A DNA stretch of 64,000 nt from Casuarina equisetifolia (Eukaryota > Streptophyta > Magnoliopsida > Fagales > Casuarinaceae): contig CM052354.1 in NCBI GenBank assembly GCA_028551475.1, forward strand, positions 17,259,258 to 17,323,257, written 5' to 3'. The position numbers and the translations under genes are program-made. Shown one piece after another: positions 11,640 through 22,848 of the stretch (positions are counted from its first letter, which is position 1; the number at the start of each line of letters is the position of its first letter). Below the pieces are notes generated by a model. That model did no database searches. It had not been told where the DNA came from and worked only from the letters and a program-made list of their open reading frames with translations.

Positions 11640-12398
11640 TTCTTTTTGGGCAATCTCTTTTTATATGACCTTCCTTGTGGTAGTGAAAACATTTAAACTT
11701 TTTGGTTTAAGAATGTGACTTGGACTAATTCTGCTTACTTTTTTACTGTGACCTTCTAACGCTACTTTGTTGCTCTCTCATGCTTGATCTACCTCTAGCT
11801 ATCAACCTTGCACCACTAGCTTCCTTATATTCATCATTAAAGTTGTTCCTTAGTTTTGTAGAAAATGAAGCCTTAACATCTCCATAGAAATTGAATCATG
11901 ACCATACAACAAGATAGTAACTAAGTACTCATATAAGTTGGGCAAAGAACATAATAGGATCAAGGCTTGATCTTCATCATCTACCTTGACATCTATATTT
12001 TGTAAGTCTATTACAAGCTTATTAAACTCATCTAGATGTTTGTCCAACGTTATGCCTTCTTTCATCCTTAAAGTGTATAGTTTCTACTTAAGATATAGTC
12101 TATTTGCAAGTGACTTAGTCATATACAAGCTTTCTAGTTTGGTCCACATTTCAGCATGTGTCTTTTTTGATGTTGCCTCTTTTAACATAAAATCATAAAG
12201 ATTTAAGATAAGTGAAATGAGAGCCTTATCTATCATTTCATCTTTTTGTGTCTTAATTAAATTGGCTAGCATCTTTTCTTTTCCAAGCAGTGTAGACAAT
12301 AGGCCTTGGTGAGTTAACAATGCCTTCATTTTGAGCTTCCATATCCTAAAATCATTCTTCCCATCAAAATTTTCTATTTTAGTTCTAACAATATTCAT
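11640..12398 (-). pseudogene. Copia gag remnant (UBN2-type capsid and zinc knuckle)
   Basis: Frame 12398-12084 starts MNIVRTKIENFDGKNDF and includes IWKLKMKALL and AEMWTKLESLYMTKSLANR, a classic UBN2/copia gag. It continues after a frame break at 12065-11850 (GITLDKHLDEFNKLVIDLQ). A zinc-knuckle-like stretch (FHYHKEGHIKRDCPKKK) lies at about 11640-11700 in other frames. Capsid function is lost through the breaks. Confidence 0.8.
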
Positions 12399-12454
12399 AT
12401 TGAAGTTACTAAATTCTTAACTAACAATAAAGGAAAAAGCAAGGTGGTAGAAAA

Positions 12455-14115
12455 TGTTGGGTTTTATGGCTTAACAAGAAAGGGGGTTGAATTATTCTTG
12501 TACCAAAAACTATGCTATTGTATGATATGAAAAATTCAATCAATTAATTTGACAATTTATATGATAATAAGAAAGCAAACAGAATTATTTAAGCAAGTAA
12601 AGAGTAAGAGAATCAACACTCAATTTACCACGGTGGTTTGGCAGTCTATCTTAGAGTCCTACGTCCACCCTATTCTCCTTCAATCTAATCGATTGAAGTC
12701 ACCTTTACACAACCTAATTAGGAGAATACGTTCTCCCTAATCCAAATAATTCCTTCTCAAAGGAATTCTCAAGTCCGAATACAAATTATGATCAAAAGTC
12801 CATATACAGTAGCAAATCCCCAAATAATATGTTAGTTTATGAGATATTACTAATTAGAGGAGCTATTCAAGCATATATATCAAGGTACAGAGCTCCTATC
12901 ACGAAATCCCCAATTTAATGAAATTAGGGTTTTGGGTTTTCCTCAAAATTTATGTGTAGTAAATGTTTATAAGTGAAATCAATACATAAATAATATTATA
13001 CAAGCTATGATTGAGTATATAATCAAAGATCAAAGTAGATAATCGAATATCACCAAACCCTTGTGAGTCACTAAGAGATGAACAAACTCGAATCAAATAG
13101 TAAGTGAGCTTTATAGACTTTCTTCACAAGGAGAACACTTTAAATAGATGTAAATCATCAAGAGAAAATCTTCACGCACACATCTCCTTTAAATAGAAGT
13201 AGATCTAGGGCCTTTTTGAATCAAACTTGAGCCATAGCCTTTTTCCCGTTAGGAATAGTAGGCTATCTATCAAATTAACCTCATATCAGCCTTCAGAACC
13301 GAGATATGATCGTTCTGATAGCCCGTCTTCTCCAGAATCCTTTTGTTGAGGTTTCAGTGTTTCAGAGAAGTGAAGACAGCATCCGGGATGAGTGAAGCGA
13401 CTAACAGCTAGGGCAAACTCGTAGAAAGATAAAAGCCTCTTATGTGTTTCCTTAAGTGAGATGACATCATGGCCAAAAGACTTCACCGATGATCAAGACG
13501 ACACCATAACAAGGAGATTCCACTAATGGTCAAGACAACATCGTAACAAGGAGATTCCACTAATGGTTAAGACAACACCATAATAAGGAGTGGGATCAAG
13601 CTGATGCGAGCTTGGGCCGCACCATATCATCTCAGTCCAGCAGCAAAGGTCCAGTCCAGTGATGAAATATCCAGTAGATATGCATAATCCAATATCAGCA
13701 AGGTCCAAAAATATGATCTTTTATAAAGTTCATATTTTGGTATATTACATATATTTGACTTTGAACTTATATCAAGATAGAGTTAATGTCCCTCATGTTC
13801 TTACAATTATATTAAACCAAGTATCATATTCCTAAAATAAAATATATTCAAATATATTATATTTCTAAAGGAAATGTTCAAATAATCAATATATTCAAAT
13901 ATTCAAATATTTGAATATATGTCACAAGAGCTTTAAGAATATGTTTTATAAAGAAATGTAGGAACTCGGTTTCTTTATAATATCATTAATTGATATTATA
14001 ATTTGTATACCTTTTACTTCCTATAATTTTTCTTTTTGCACATATAAAATCATATTTTAAGAATTGATATTTACCAAAAATATTTTTAGTCATGGCAAAA
14101 CCCTATTTTCCAACA
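12455..14115. repeat. Nested LTR-like element (probable solo LTR)
   Basis: A ~1.66-kb block begins TGTTGGGTTTTATGG and ends CAAAACCCTATTTTCCAACA, forming imperfect terminal inverted ends TGTTGG...CCAACA. It is flanked by AAAA on both sides, a weak candidate target duplication. It has no polyprotein and sits between the PBS and gag of the surrounding copia element, so it arrived later. An imperfect ~38-bp tandem repeat (ACAAGGAGATTCCACTAATG) occurs about 2.7 times at 13490-13595. Best read as a solo LTR of another family. Confidence 0.6.
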
Positions 14116-14126
14116 AAAAACACCAA

Positions 14127-14142
14127 CTTGGCTTTAATACCA
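14127..14142 (-). promoter_or_regulatory. Primer-binding site of the copia element
   Basis: The minus strand reads TGGTATTAAAGCCAAG, four bases inside the 5' LTR. It matches the 3' end of initiator tRNA-Met (TGGTATCAGAGC type) with two changes. Confidence 0.65.
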
Positions 14143-14146
14143 TTTT

Positions 14147-14858
14147 TGTTAAACTGGTATGCAAAGTACAAAACTAAAAACTTCTATAGGAAATTTAGTT
14201 AGGTCATTTGTTTCTTATTTTCTTCTTGTCGTGGTGTTCTGTGAACTTAGCAAATATTTGAATTGTAAAATAGCAAACAAATGAGATGAAAACATAAGAG
14301 ATTTAATGTGGTTCGGCCAAAATTTTACCTACATCCATGGGCAAGCACAAGAGAATCTTATATTAAACTATCCAAAGAGTAGTATAAAAGGTTACACTTG
14401 ATATCAACATAATTTCTTCATCCATAAAATCCTTTTAATATGTATCAAGGAGTGTATCACTATACTTAGCTTAATCAACTAACCTTCTTATAACTTTTCA
14501 CAGCTTGATCAGAATTGTGAACTTTTCTACACTAGTTTCACCTTCATAGGATTTATAGAATTTGTTGTTTGTTAGTTCTTCATGTTTTTTATGTACTTCT
14601 TTTTCTTTTCTTTGAAAGGCATACATATATGCAATCCACCAATATGTTTAACATAAGGTGGAAGTATATAGGCAAATGGTAGCATCTTCAAACAACACCG
14701 TTAGCTTTAATTTTGACACATCAGTAGCTACTTCATCCTGCACTACTTCAGTTGTTTAGATGGAAAAACAAGCTACTACATCACCTATTGAACCAACCAT
14801 TACAACTAAAACTTCTCTGTAACCTTAAAGCAAAAAATTTTGAGTCAAAATTCCAACA
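14147..14858 (-). repeat. 5' LTR of the copia element
   Basis: 712 bp, TG...CA, direct repeat of 7617-8346. The divergence is visible by eye (many substitutions and small indels), so the insertion is not recent. Confidence 0.85.
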
Positions 14859-15800
14859 AGAATGAAGTGATGACCTAAATGTGTTAAGAACAAATGTGAA
14901 TGAGAGCAAGAAAATAATTACACATGAAAGCATGTAGGTTAGCATGTATTATAAAAACATTAGGACAATGCTTCTTTGGAGGGAAACGTAACCTCCTATG
15001 GCTCATTACAACAATCTTTCCTGACCCACTTTAATTTCTTTGTTGATCTTTCAAGGCATGTTTACTAGAAAAAAATTCAATATTCGTGTTAATTTATACT
15101 TGCTTTCAATTTTTGTTATTTACTAAAAACTCATCCATCCACCTTTATTGTTTTCTTATCTTAGATATAGTTGCGCTTATCTTCTTGTCTCTCAATAGAA
15201 CTTTGACATATTATGTGCTTGTATTATAAATTTTGTATATGTGAAGTGTTTTTTATTATCTTTTTTCTTTTTTCCCTAAAGAAACAACTGTAACATTATA
15301 TGTGACATACTTTGTGCTTAATATAGTGTCCACAAAGTTGTAGATCCATGCAATCTTCTAGGGTTTTAGTGTTTGTAGAGTTTGACTTCACAAAGTATCC
15401 TTGTTTGACTTGTTCTTAATGTTTAAGTTGTGATTGACTTAAATGTTTTATTGTTTTAGACTTTTAGGTTTTTGAAGTTGTGAAATAATTTTTTGTCTTG
15501 TTTGTCAACACTTAGCTAGATCTTTTTAGTTTAAAATGTCAACAAATCATGCTATAGATTTATTGTTTGTTCCATCAATTAAAGACACAAATATTATGAA
15601 CCTTGGAGACATAGTGTAATTGGATGTGTTAATCGCTGATCTTCGAGGCAGAAAGAAGAAATTGAATTTCTCTTAATTTCTTCTTTTCCATTAACTTCAA
15701 CAATGCTTTATTTTGGTTAACTATATATATTAACTGTTATGAATCACCTAAAATTTGTTGTGCATCTCAGATTATTATTACATTCTACACTCAAAATTTC
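14859..15800. other. AT-rich region upstream of TNL relic 1
   Basis: No open frame or known repeat is supported. It corresponds to the promoter side of the TNL relic, but I see no convincing TATA box and start pairing. Confidence 0.35.
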
Positions 15801-17085
15801 CTCCAATTGCATCAACTAGCACTCTAGAAGTTGCTTATTCTTGTTCTTCTTCGTCTTTTCCTTCAACTCGTTAGACATATGATGTTTTTCTCAGTTTTTG
15901 TGGCAAAGACAGTTGTAATAATTTTATCGACCATTTGTATGTTGCTTTAAAGCGGAAAGGAATAAGTAGTTTCAAAGATGATGAGAAGTTGGAGCATGGA
16001 AATATTATTTCTAAAGATCTCATGCAAGCAATAGAAAACTCCTAATTTGGAATTGTTGTAATCTCAAAGAGATATGCATTCTCCATGGAACGTATGTCAA
16101 ATATGAGGTTGAAAGTGTTGCCAATTTTCTACCTTGTCAATCCGTCTAATGTTTGAAAGCAAAATGACAGTTTTAAGCAAGCATTCTTTTAGCATGAACA
16201 AGACCTAGAGGTGAGCAAAGAGCAAATAAAAACATGGCGAGTTGCTTTAAATGGTGCAGGTAATCTTGTTGGATGGCATATAAATAGGAGATATAATCAT
16301 TGTGATTTGGTATACTACATTCTAGCTTCTTCCTTTTTTTCTTTCATTATTGACATTGCAAATTTAATTTACTTTATTTGATAAAGTTTCAACATGTATT
16401 GTAATTTTTCTTTTATAGCCCTGAGTCAATGGTTATTGAAGATACTAGTCAAAAGATACTTGAAGAGTTGAGATATAGCTCTATAAACATAATCAAAGGA
16501 ACTCATTGGGATAAGCTCACATGTTAAGGAAATGATCCCTTTACTCCATATGTGACTAGAGAGTGTTCGTTTTGTAGAAATTTGTGGCATGGGAGGAATT
16601 GGTAAAGCAACTCTTGCAAGAGTTATTTATGATGAAGTTTCTCTTCAATTTGAACTAGTTGTTTAGTTGCTCACATTAGAAAAGAGACTGGAAATCAAAG
16701 TTTAATCCATATACAAACACAAATTATTTATGAGATACTCAAAGAAAATAGAACAAAGATATGGAATGTTTATGATGGAGTTGAAGTGATGACAAAAAGG
16801 ATACGTAATAAAAATATTTTTATAGTTTTTAATGATGTGGATTTAGAAGATTAATTGAAGGCATTAGTAGGAAGTTACAACTGGTTTGGTCAAGGGAGTA
16901 GAATTTTTTGACAAGTAGAGATCATCATTTGTTAAAGCTATATGTGGATGATATTTATGATGTTGAGGAGCTAAATTATTATGATTCTCTAATGCTTTTT
17001 AGTTTGAAAGGCTTTCAAAAATTTCATCTTGAAAAAAATTATAGAATTGTCTAAGGATATTGTGTGGTATATTTAAGGTGTTCCT

Positions 17086-17421
17086 TTGGCTCTCGAAGTT
17101 CTTGGTTCCTTTTTATTTGATAGGACAACAGATTTATGGGAAGAAATACAAAATCAACTAAAGGAAAATCCTAAGGTGGAAATTTTTAATAAACTTAAGA
17201 TAAGTTTTGATGGATTAGAGGACCAACAACAAAAAATATTTTTAGATATTGCATGTTTGTTTAATGGAAAGTATCAACTTGAAAATGTTAATGTATTGCA
17301 AAGTCTTGGTCACTACTCTAAAACTAATATGGAAGTTCTTTGGGACAAATGTCTTATAAAGAAAAGCCTAGATAATGGATTCATATGCATGATTTGTTGC
17401 AAGATATGGGGCAACAAATAG
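17086..17421 (+). pseudogene. Longest open segment of TNL relic 1 (end of NB-ARC)
   Basis: 111 open codons with LALEVLGSFLFDRTTDLWEE, KISFDGLEDQQQKIFLDIA and LIKKSLDNGF, the ARC1/ARC2 helical region of NB-ARC. It ends in a frameshift just at the MHD motif. It is part of the relic, not a separate gene. Confidence 0.85.
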
Positions 17422-17678
17422 GTCATCGTGAGTCTATAGGGCTTGGCAAATGTAATAGATTATCATTTCTTGAAGATATTGTTCACATATCAAAATATAA
17501 TACTGTAAATGAGTTTGTTTATACCTTATATATAGAGGGCATTAATTGAAATTCTTTGAATTATTTATCTAATATTTCTATGATATTAATGAAGTCCTTT
17601 TAGATTATAGGGAACTAATGCTATTGAAGGCATTGCTTACCATTGCCATCAGAATTACAAATACCAGAACATGAATCA

Positions 17679-17796
17679 TTAAATTTTGAAATCTTCTCAA
17701 GAATGAATAGATTGAAATTGCTTGCAATTGGCATGTTTAAATTTTGAAATCTTCTCAAGAATGAATAGATTGAAATTGCTTGCAATTGGCATGTTT
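17679..17796 (+). repeat. 58-bp tandem duplication inside TNL relic 1
   Basis: The segment with FEIFSRMNRLKLLAIGMF is present twice in a row with a 58-bp period and no differences seen. 58 is not a multiple of three, so the duplication shifts the frame. Sequence identity of the copies means it is younger than most other damage. Confidence 0.9.
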
Positions 17797-19904
17797 TGTC
17801 AATATGATCATTTTTGTTTGAATTGGCATGGAAATCCTTCAAATTTCATGCTAACTAAGAGCTTTGTTTCTTACAATGGCCATGATATCCTTTACAATCC
17901 TTGCCAGACAATTTCCAACCAAACAATCTTGTTGAACTCATAATGCCTTATAGCCATGTCAAAAAGAAATTAGGTGCAATGAATGTAAGTTTTAGCTTAT
18001 GAAAATACATTCTTTTTCTTCTTTTTACTCACTCATATATTTATTTCACCATTTTATTTTTCTAATAATAGAGTTTCCACATGTTAAAGGGCATTGACTT
18101 GAGTTACTCATATGACTTGGTTAAGGTACCTTAAGGAATTAAAGCTTTAACATTGTCATAGACTATTAAAGGTCCACTTATCCATTGGATTCTTGAAATA
18201 GCTTAAGAAAGTGAATATGGAAGGATTTGAACATCTTAATAGACTCCCAGATAAGATAAGCTTGGAATCTCTTGAATATTTTAATCTTGCAAGTTGTTTA
18301 AGTTTAAGTTTCCAGACATTGTGGGTAATATGGCTTCTCTAAAGTTCCTTGATATGGTTGGGACTGCAATAAAAAGGTTATCGTTATCCTTCAAGACATT
18401 ATCATCTCTTGAATATCTCAACTTTGGTGGTTGCTTTAGATATAGAAAGCCACTTGTGCTTTCACCATCTAATAGATTTTTTACGAGTTGGTTTGTAGTA
18501 AGCCCTTTAGTAAGCATGCCACTCAACATCTACCCCTTATGGCAAAAAATGAGAGTTTTAGATGTGAGGGGTATTAGCTCAAGTCCTTAGTCTTTTGTCT
18601 TTAATATTTTTTCAAGTTTGACCTTTTGAAAAAACTAGCTTTTAGTTATCTCAATATGTCTAATGCAACTATGCTTCATGATTTTGGCTCTTTATCTTCA
18701 AACAAGATTTTAAATTTTTCTGTCAATAAATTGACAACAATCCCAAATAGTATCTATCAGCTTTCCAACCTTATTGAACTTCACATGAGAGATTATAGAA
18801 GCCTTCAACCATTATCAAAGCCATTACTCGTATGGTTAAGCTTTTTAAAAAGGTTGAAGCTAGCTTATTGCACTCTATAAAATGATATAGTTCTAAATAA
18901 TCTTGGTTTTTTATACTCACTTGAAGTTTTAAGTCTATGTGGGAACAAATTTAAGAAAATACCATATTTGGTGGAAATTTCCATTCTTTTTGCACTCTTT
19001 TTGGGGGACTACAATGAACTTCAAGTATTACCATTGTTACCATTGAACTTGAACATTAGGTCTTTCAAATTTTCCATTGTTGGAAATTTCTTTTCACAAG
19101 ATGGACTCATGGACATCAAATGGAATATTTCCCTATAGAAACTTTTTTGTGGCCATACATTTTGGTCTAATGGTAGGCATTACAAGATCCTGTATTAGGA
19201 TCCAAGTCACCCAATTGAATCCTTTGTAAGTCTCTTTGTTACTTATTAACATTTCTTGTTAGGTTCTTGAATTAACTAATGTTATGGTTGCATGATAATT
19301 TAAAGTAATGTAATTAATTTTTTTCTCTTCTTATTACATCGTTATAGATTTAAGTAACAGTAGGCCATACTCTACCATCTAGAATCCCAAACTGTTTCAA
19401 TGAGAGAATCACTTGTTCTTTTGGAACAATTGAATGTCCCCATATATCAAGTGAGAATTGGTGGCATGGTTATGCTTTGTTGATTCTTTATGAAGTTCAT
19501 AAGCATGGGAGTTCTAGTAAAGGAACACTTGATGGTAGTACTCGCACTCTTCCCCACTTTGTTTGCCAATTTCAAGTCAATAAGGTTGCTATGGAAGATC
19601 TTTAATCTTGTGTGCTCCTGAAGTCCTTTCTATTGGCTCAAATGGATTTTGGGTGTTTGTAGCTAATGAATGGTTCACAAAAATGATTTTGAGGATTCAA
19701 GATTGCTACTCAAAAGGTTTAAAAACCCACCTTGAGGCTTTAATTAAGTCATGCAACCCAAATGTAAAGGTGAAGGAGTGTGGGGCACATTTTGTATATA
19801 ATGAAAATTATTTTAAACTTTATGAAGTTATAAATAACATTTCTTTGCATACTTTGTATTTAAAAGATTTCAAGGAATGTTCTTCTTTCCAATTATATTT
19901 TGTT

Positions 19905-20282
19905 GTTTGTGGTCATTCTTGTCATTCTGGCCTTTTTAGCCCATCTATCCTTTTTGGCATTTTTAGCCCTTTTCACCATTCCAATCCTTCAGATCATTCT
20001 AGCCATTCTGGCCCTTTCTAGCTATTTTGGCCCTTCTAACCCTTCTTACCATTTTGAACCTTTCGAGCCTTTAGCTCTCTAGCCTTTCTAGCCCTTTTAG
20101 TCTTTTTACTCCTTTTGGCTTTTCTAGTCCTTTTGCCCTTCTTGACCCTTCTAACATTTCTCATCATTTTGGGCCTTTTGGGGCTTATAGCCTTTTTAGC
20201 CCTTCTAGCCATTATGGCCCTTTTGACCTTTTTAGACATTTTAGCCCTTCTAGCCCTTTTAACAATTTTAACAAAAGATTTA
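19905..20282. repeat. Degenerate 9-bp minisatellite (C/T-rich)
   Basis: About 375 bp built from variants of a 9-10-bp unit such as CCCTTCTAG, CCTTTTTAG and CCATTCTGG. It joins directly to the C-JID-like end of TNL relic 1. Because the unit is near 9 bp, frames stay open on both strands and give repetitive peptides (Leu/Phe/Ala-rich on plus, Lys/Arg/Ala-rich on minus). These are not genes. Confidence 0.85.
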
Positions 20283-20501
20283 CTTCTAATGTGTGAGGTT
20301 TTAGTGGGTTAATCAACATAGTATGTATATGTGGGCCTCGTGTTATACACCAATATAGCAAGGTAGAATTGAATTTTTCTTATATACCCATAAGTTATTT
20401 TGTTATAGACTTTGAGTAACCGTTTCGTTGTAAAGAGTATTAGAAAAATCATGCTCTCTCATACACTCATCATTGTTGATCAGTAGCAACGCACACAGAG
20501 G

Positions 20502-20583
20502 AGGGGATGGGGGAATTGAACCCCTAACCTATTGAACTCATAGGGTAAAGGCTAGCTTACCACTAAGCTAGGAGGATTCCCCC
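20502..20583 (-). mobile_element. tRNA-derived SINE-like head
   Basis: The minus strand has an A-box-like TAGCTTAGTGGTAAGCTAG and a B-box-like GGGGTTCAATTCCCC at tRNA-like spacing, and begins GGGGGAATC. The acceptor and anticodon stems do not pair as in a real tRNA, and the sequence continues into a non-tRNA body towards 20380. This is the structure of a plant SINE or tRNA pseudogene. Target duplications were not found. Confidence 0.45.
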
Positions 20584-21466
20584 TTTATCTTTTTATTGTG
20601 ACCTATCTCATAATTTGTATTCAAAAACTTACAATGTATCATTTTTAGTATTTGAACAAATTGTTAATATATTTTAAAACTATTTTCTTTTTGTGGTACA
20701 TAAAATGACCTTTAATGTTTTGCCTGAGGCAAACAAAACAATGCTTTATTCACATGTTCCCTTCTTGACATTTTCTTCTTCCTTAGTCTCATGCCGACTT
20801 TTACCACACTTAGGCATTTTCTCTTACATCACCCGCAGGTCACTCTTTGTATGATGGCAACCTTTTCTACTTAGTCTACTAGTCACCATTAATGTCCGTC
20901 AACATCATAGCAATCTAAGAGACAAATCCTAGCCTAGCTCGTAAGGTTACTTGGTAAATAAAATGAAGAAGCCAATGTTTATGACATCCCCATCATTTTT
21001 GGAATTGTGGAACCATGCTAATAAAGTATAATATCTTAGGGTTTCAGTTGTAATAATCTATTGCCATGGTATAAGTATGGGCTTTGTTTTATGTACTAAT
21101 ATGATGTTTTAGAATTTAATCAAATGGTGAAATGCTATCCTAAGTGTTTATTTTCTCCTTGCTTACTGTCTTTATTTTATTAACTTTGCAATGAAAAATA
21201 ACTATAAGAAAGTCTTTCCTAAGGAGTTTTCTTATACACAATCTTAAGGATGCTTTTTTTTTTTATGGATGGTAATACGAGAAGGCCATTACATTGCCTT
21301 TTTTCTTCCCAATTATTTTTACATGTCTCTTGGTGTTTTGATTGTTTGCAATGCTATGATTAAGTTGAATTCATGTGAATCTTGAAATGAAGAATATTAA
21401 GATGATAAATTTCAAACAAGGACATGGAAATTAATTGTTTCATTGGAGGAGATTTGGCTAAAGTCT
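20584..21466. other. Region between SINE-like head and gypsy fragment
   Basis: No coding exon is supported. Part may be unrecognisably decayed downstream sequence of the gypsy element, but I see no integrase motif. Confidence 0.3.
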
Positions 21467-22069
21467 CTATTTGGACATATATTTGATTCTTGATGTTTTC
21501 TCTATTTGGAAAAAATCAAAAGCATCATAATGTATCTCGAACCATTTAGAAAAGTTAAGTAATGCCAACAGTTCCCTCGTCACAGTAGCTTTCAAATCTT
21601 CAAAGGCTCGTTGGCATGTTTCCATCCAATCCCACAAATTAGACTTCTTCAACAGTTTCATCAAGGGTGTAGCTCTTGCTAAGAATCCTACAATGAAACG
21701 TTGATAATAATTTATTAGGCCTAGAAAGGATCTCAATTTTGTAACTTTTGAAGGAGCTTCCCAATCCTGAATTGACTTTACTTTTGCTTGGTCCATTTGG
21801 AGAGTTCCTTATTTAATCACATGGCTAAGGAAATGCACTTCTTCTTAAGCAAAGGAACATTTCTCCCTTTTTAAATGTAACTTGTTTTCATGCAACACCT
21901 TGAACAATATCTTCAAGTGTTCTAAATGTTCTTCTAGGGAGTTATTGTACACCTCGATGTCGTCTAAGTACATAACCATAAACTTGTCCAAGTATGGATG
22001 AAGCAAGTTGTTCATTAGGGTATAGAACATTGTTGGTCCATTGGTTAACCAAACAACATGACCAACCAC
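21467..22069 (-). pseudogene. Gypsy reverse transcriptase, broken
   Basis: Frame 22069-21845 has GPTMFYTLMN, FMVMYLDDIEVYN and LEHLKILFKVLHENKLHL. Frame 21796-21467 has KVTKLRSFLGLINYYQRFI and the start of RNase H (FEIHYDAFDF). The two frames are separated by a stop near 21845. The expected fold is the palm and thumb of RT with the beginning of RNase H. Confidence 0.85.
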
Positions 22070-22479
22070 TCAAAAGAGCCATATTGAGTCATGTAAATGG
22101 TCTTTGGCTCATCTCCCATAACAATGCAAACTTAATGGTACCTCGACCACATGTCCACTTTTGTAAAATAACAAGCATGCCCAGCCAGTCAAATGAGTCC
22201 TCTATAAGAGGGATAGGATACTTGTTCTTAACAGTATACCTTGTTTAATGCTCAGTAGTCAATGCACAAAAACATAGATCTGTCCTTCTTTGCCTAAAAC
22301 AAAATTGGTATGCCGTATGGGGCTTTTGTAGGTCAAACATACCCCACTTCTAGTAATGACTTCAATTGTTTCCTAAGCTCTTTCAGCTTAAGTGGGGACA
22401 TTCACTAGGGAGCTTTTACTAGAGGTTTTGTCCCTGGCTCTAGCTTGATGGCATGATCAACTTCCCTCCTAAGAGTTAA

Positions 22480-22848
22480 CTACTTTGGCCACTCCTCATT
22501 CTCCTTAAGGAGATCACCAACAATTTGAGGAAGGTGGTCTTCCTTTACAGTCTCTTTTATCTTCAATACGGCAAGATAAGTCTTTTTGCCCTTTGAGGTA
22601 CCTTTCTTTAACTGCATAGCAAAGAAACTTTTCTGCATTGGACTCATCACTTGAGTCAGAATCATACACAACATTTCATTTGCGAAAATGCATAGACGAC
22701 TATGTGTGGGGTAAGGAAAGGCACTAGCCTCATGTAGAAAGTCTAACCTAAGGACTAGCTTATAGTCATCGATATCCACCACTATCAAGTCTATCTTTCC
22801 CTTCCATTTGCCAACGTGCAAGTCCACTCTTCGGGCTATTCCAGTCAC
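22480..22848 (-). pseudogene. Gypsy aspartic protease-region fragment
   Basis: 122 open codons with WKGKIDLIVVDIDDYKLVLR, matching the segment downstream of the catalytic Asp in gypsy proteases (usual DxDDFDVVLGMDFL). The active-site DSGATH-type motif lies upstream in broken frames. Non-functional. Confidence 0.65.

Larger units (their letters stand above)
7617..14858 (-). mobile_element. Ty1/copia LTR retrotransposon, decayed, with nested insertion
   Basis: Two ~0.72-kb direct repeats (7617-8346 and 14147-14858) flank a minus-strand copia polyprotein. The order on the minus strand is PBS (14142-14127), leader, gag (from 12398), zinc knuckle (~11690), protease, integrase, reverse transcriptase and RNase H (~9.5-8.5 kb). 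This gag-PR-IN-RT-RH order defines copia. The 3' LTR is preceded by a purine-rich tract, and the LTR starts TGTTGGAATTTTGACTC. Candidate target duplications are AGAAA (7612-7616) and AGAAT (14859-14863), not identical. Many stops and frameshifts make it non-autonomous. Confidence 0.85.
15806..19890 (+). pseudogene. TNL disease-resistance gene relic 1 (TIR-NB-ARC-LRR-C-JID)
   Basis: Order: TIR (15875-16240), intron, NB-ARC (~16430-17430), LRRs (~17600-19080), post-LRR C-JID-like region (~19340-19880). TNLs are intracellular immune receptors whose TIR domain is an NADase. TIR shows TYDVFLSFCGKD and VISKRYAF; the P-loop is ICGMGGIGKATLAR, with Thr to Ala after the Lys. Kinase-2 is FIVFNDVD, GVPLALEV is GLPLA-like, and an MHDLLQDMGQQ motif is reached after a frame change near 17385. 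Against relic 2, the start ATG is ATT (15806) and a Trp codon is TAG (15872-15874). Many further stops and frameshifts follow, so no receptor can be made. It belongs to the same subfamily as relic 2. Confidence 0.9.

Noticed and set aside
20036-20312. Lys/Arg-rich (minus) and Leu-rich (plus) frames at 20 kb
   Set aside because: Both are translations of a 9-bp minisatellite, which stays open in several frames.
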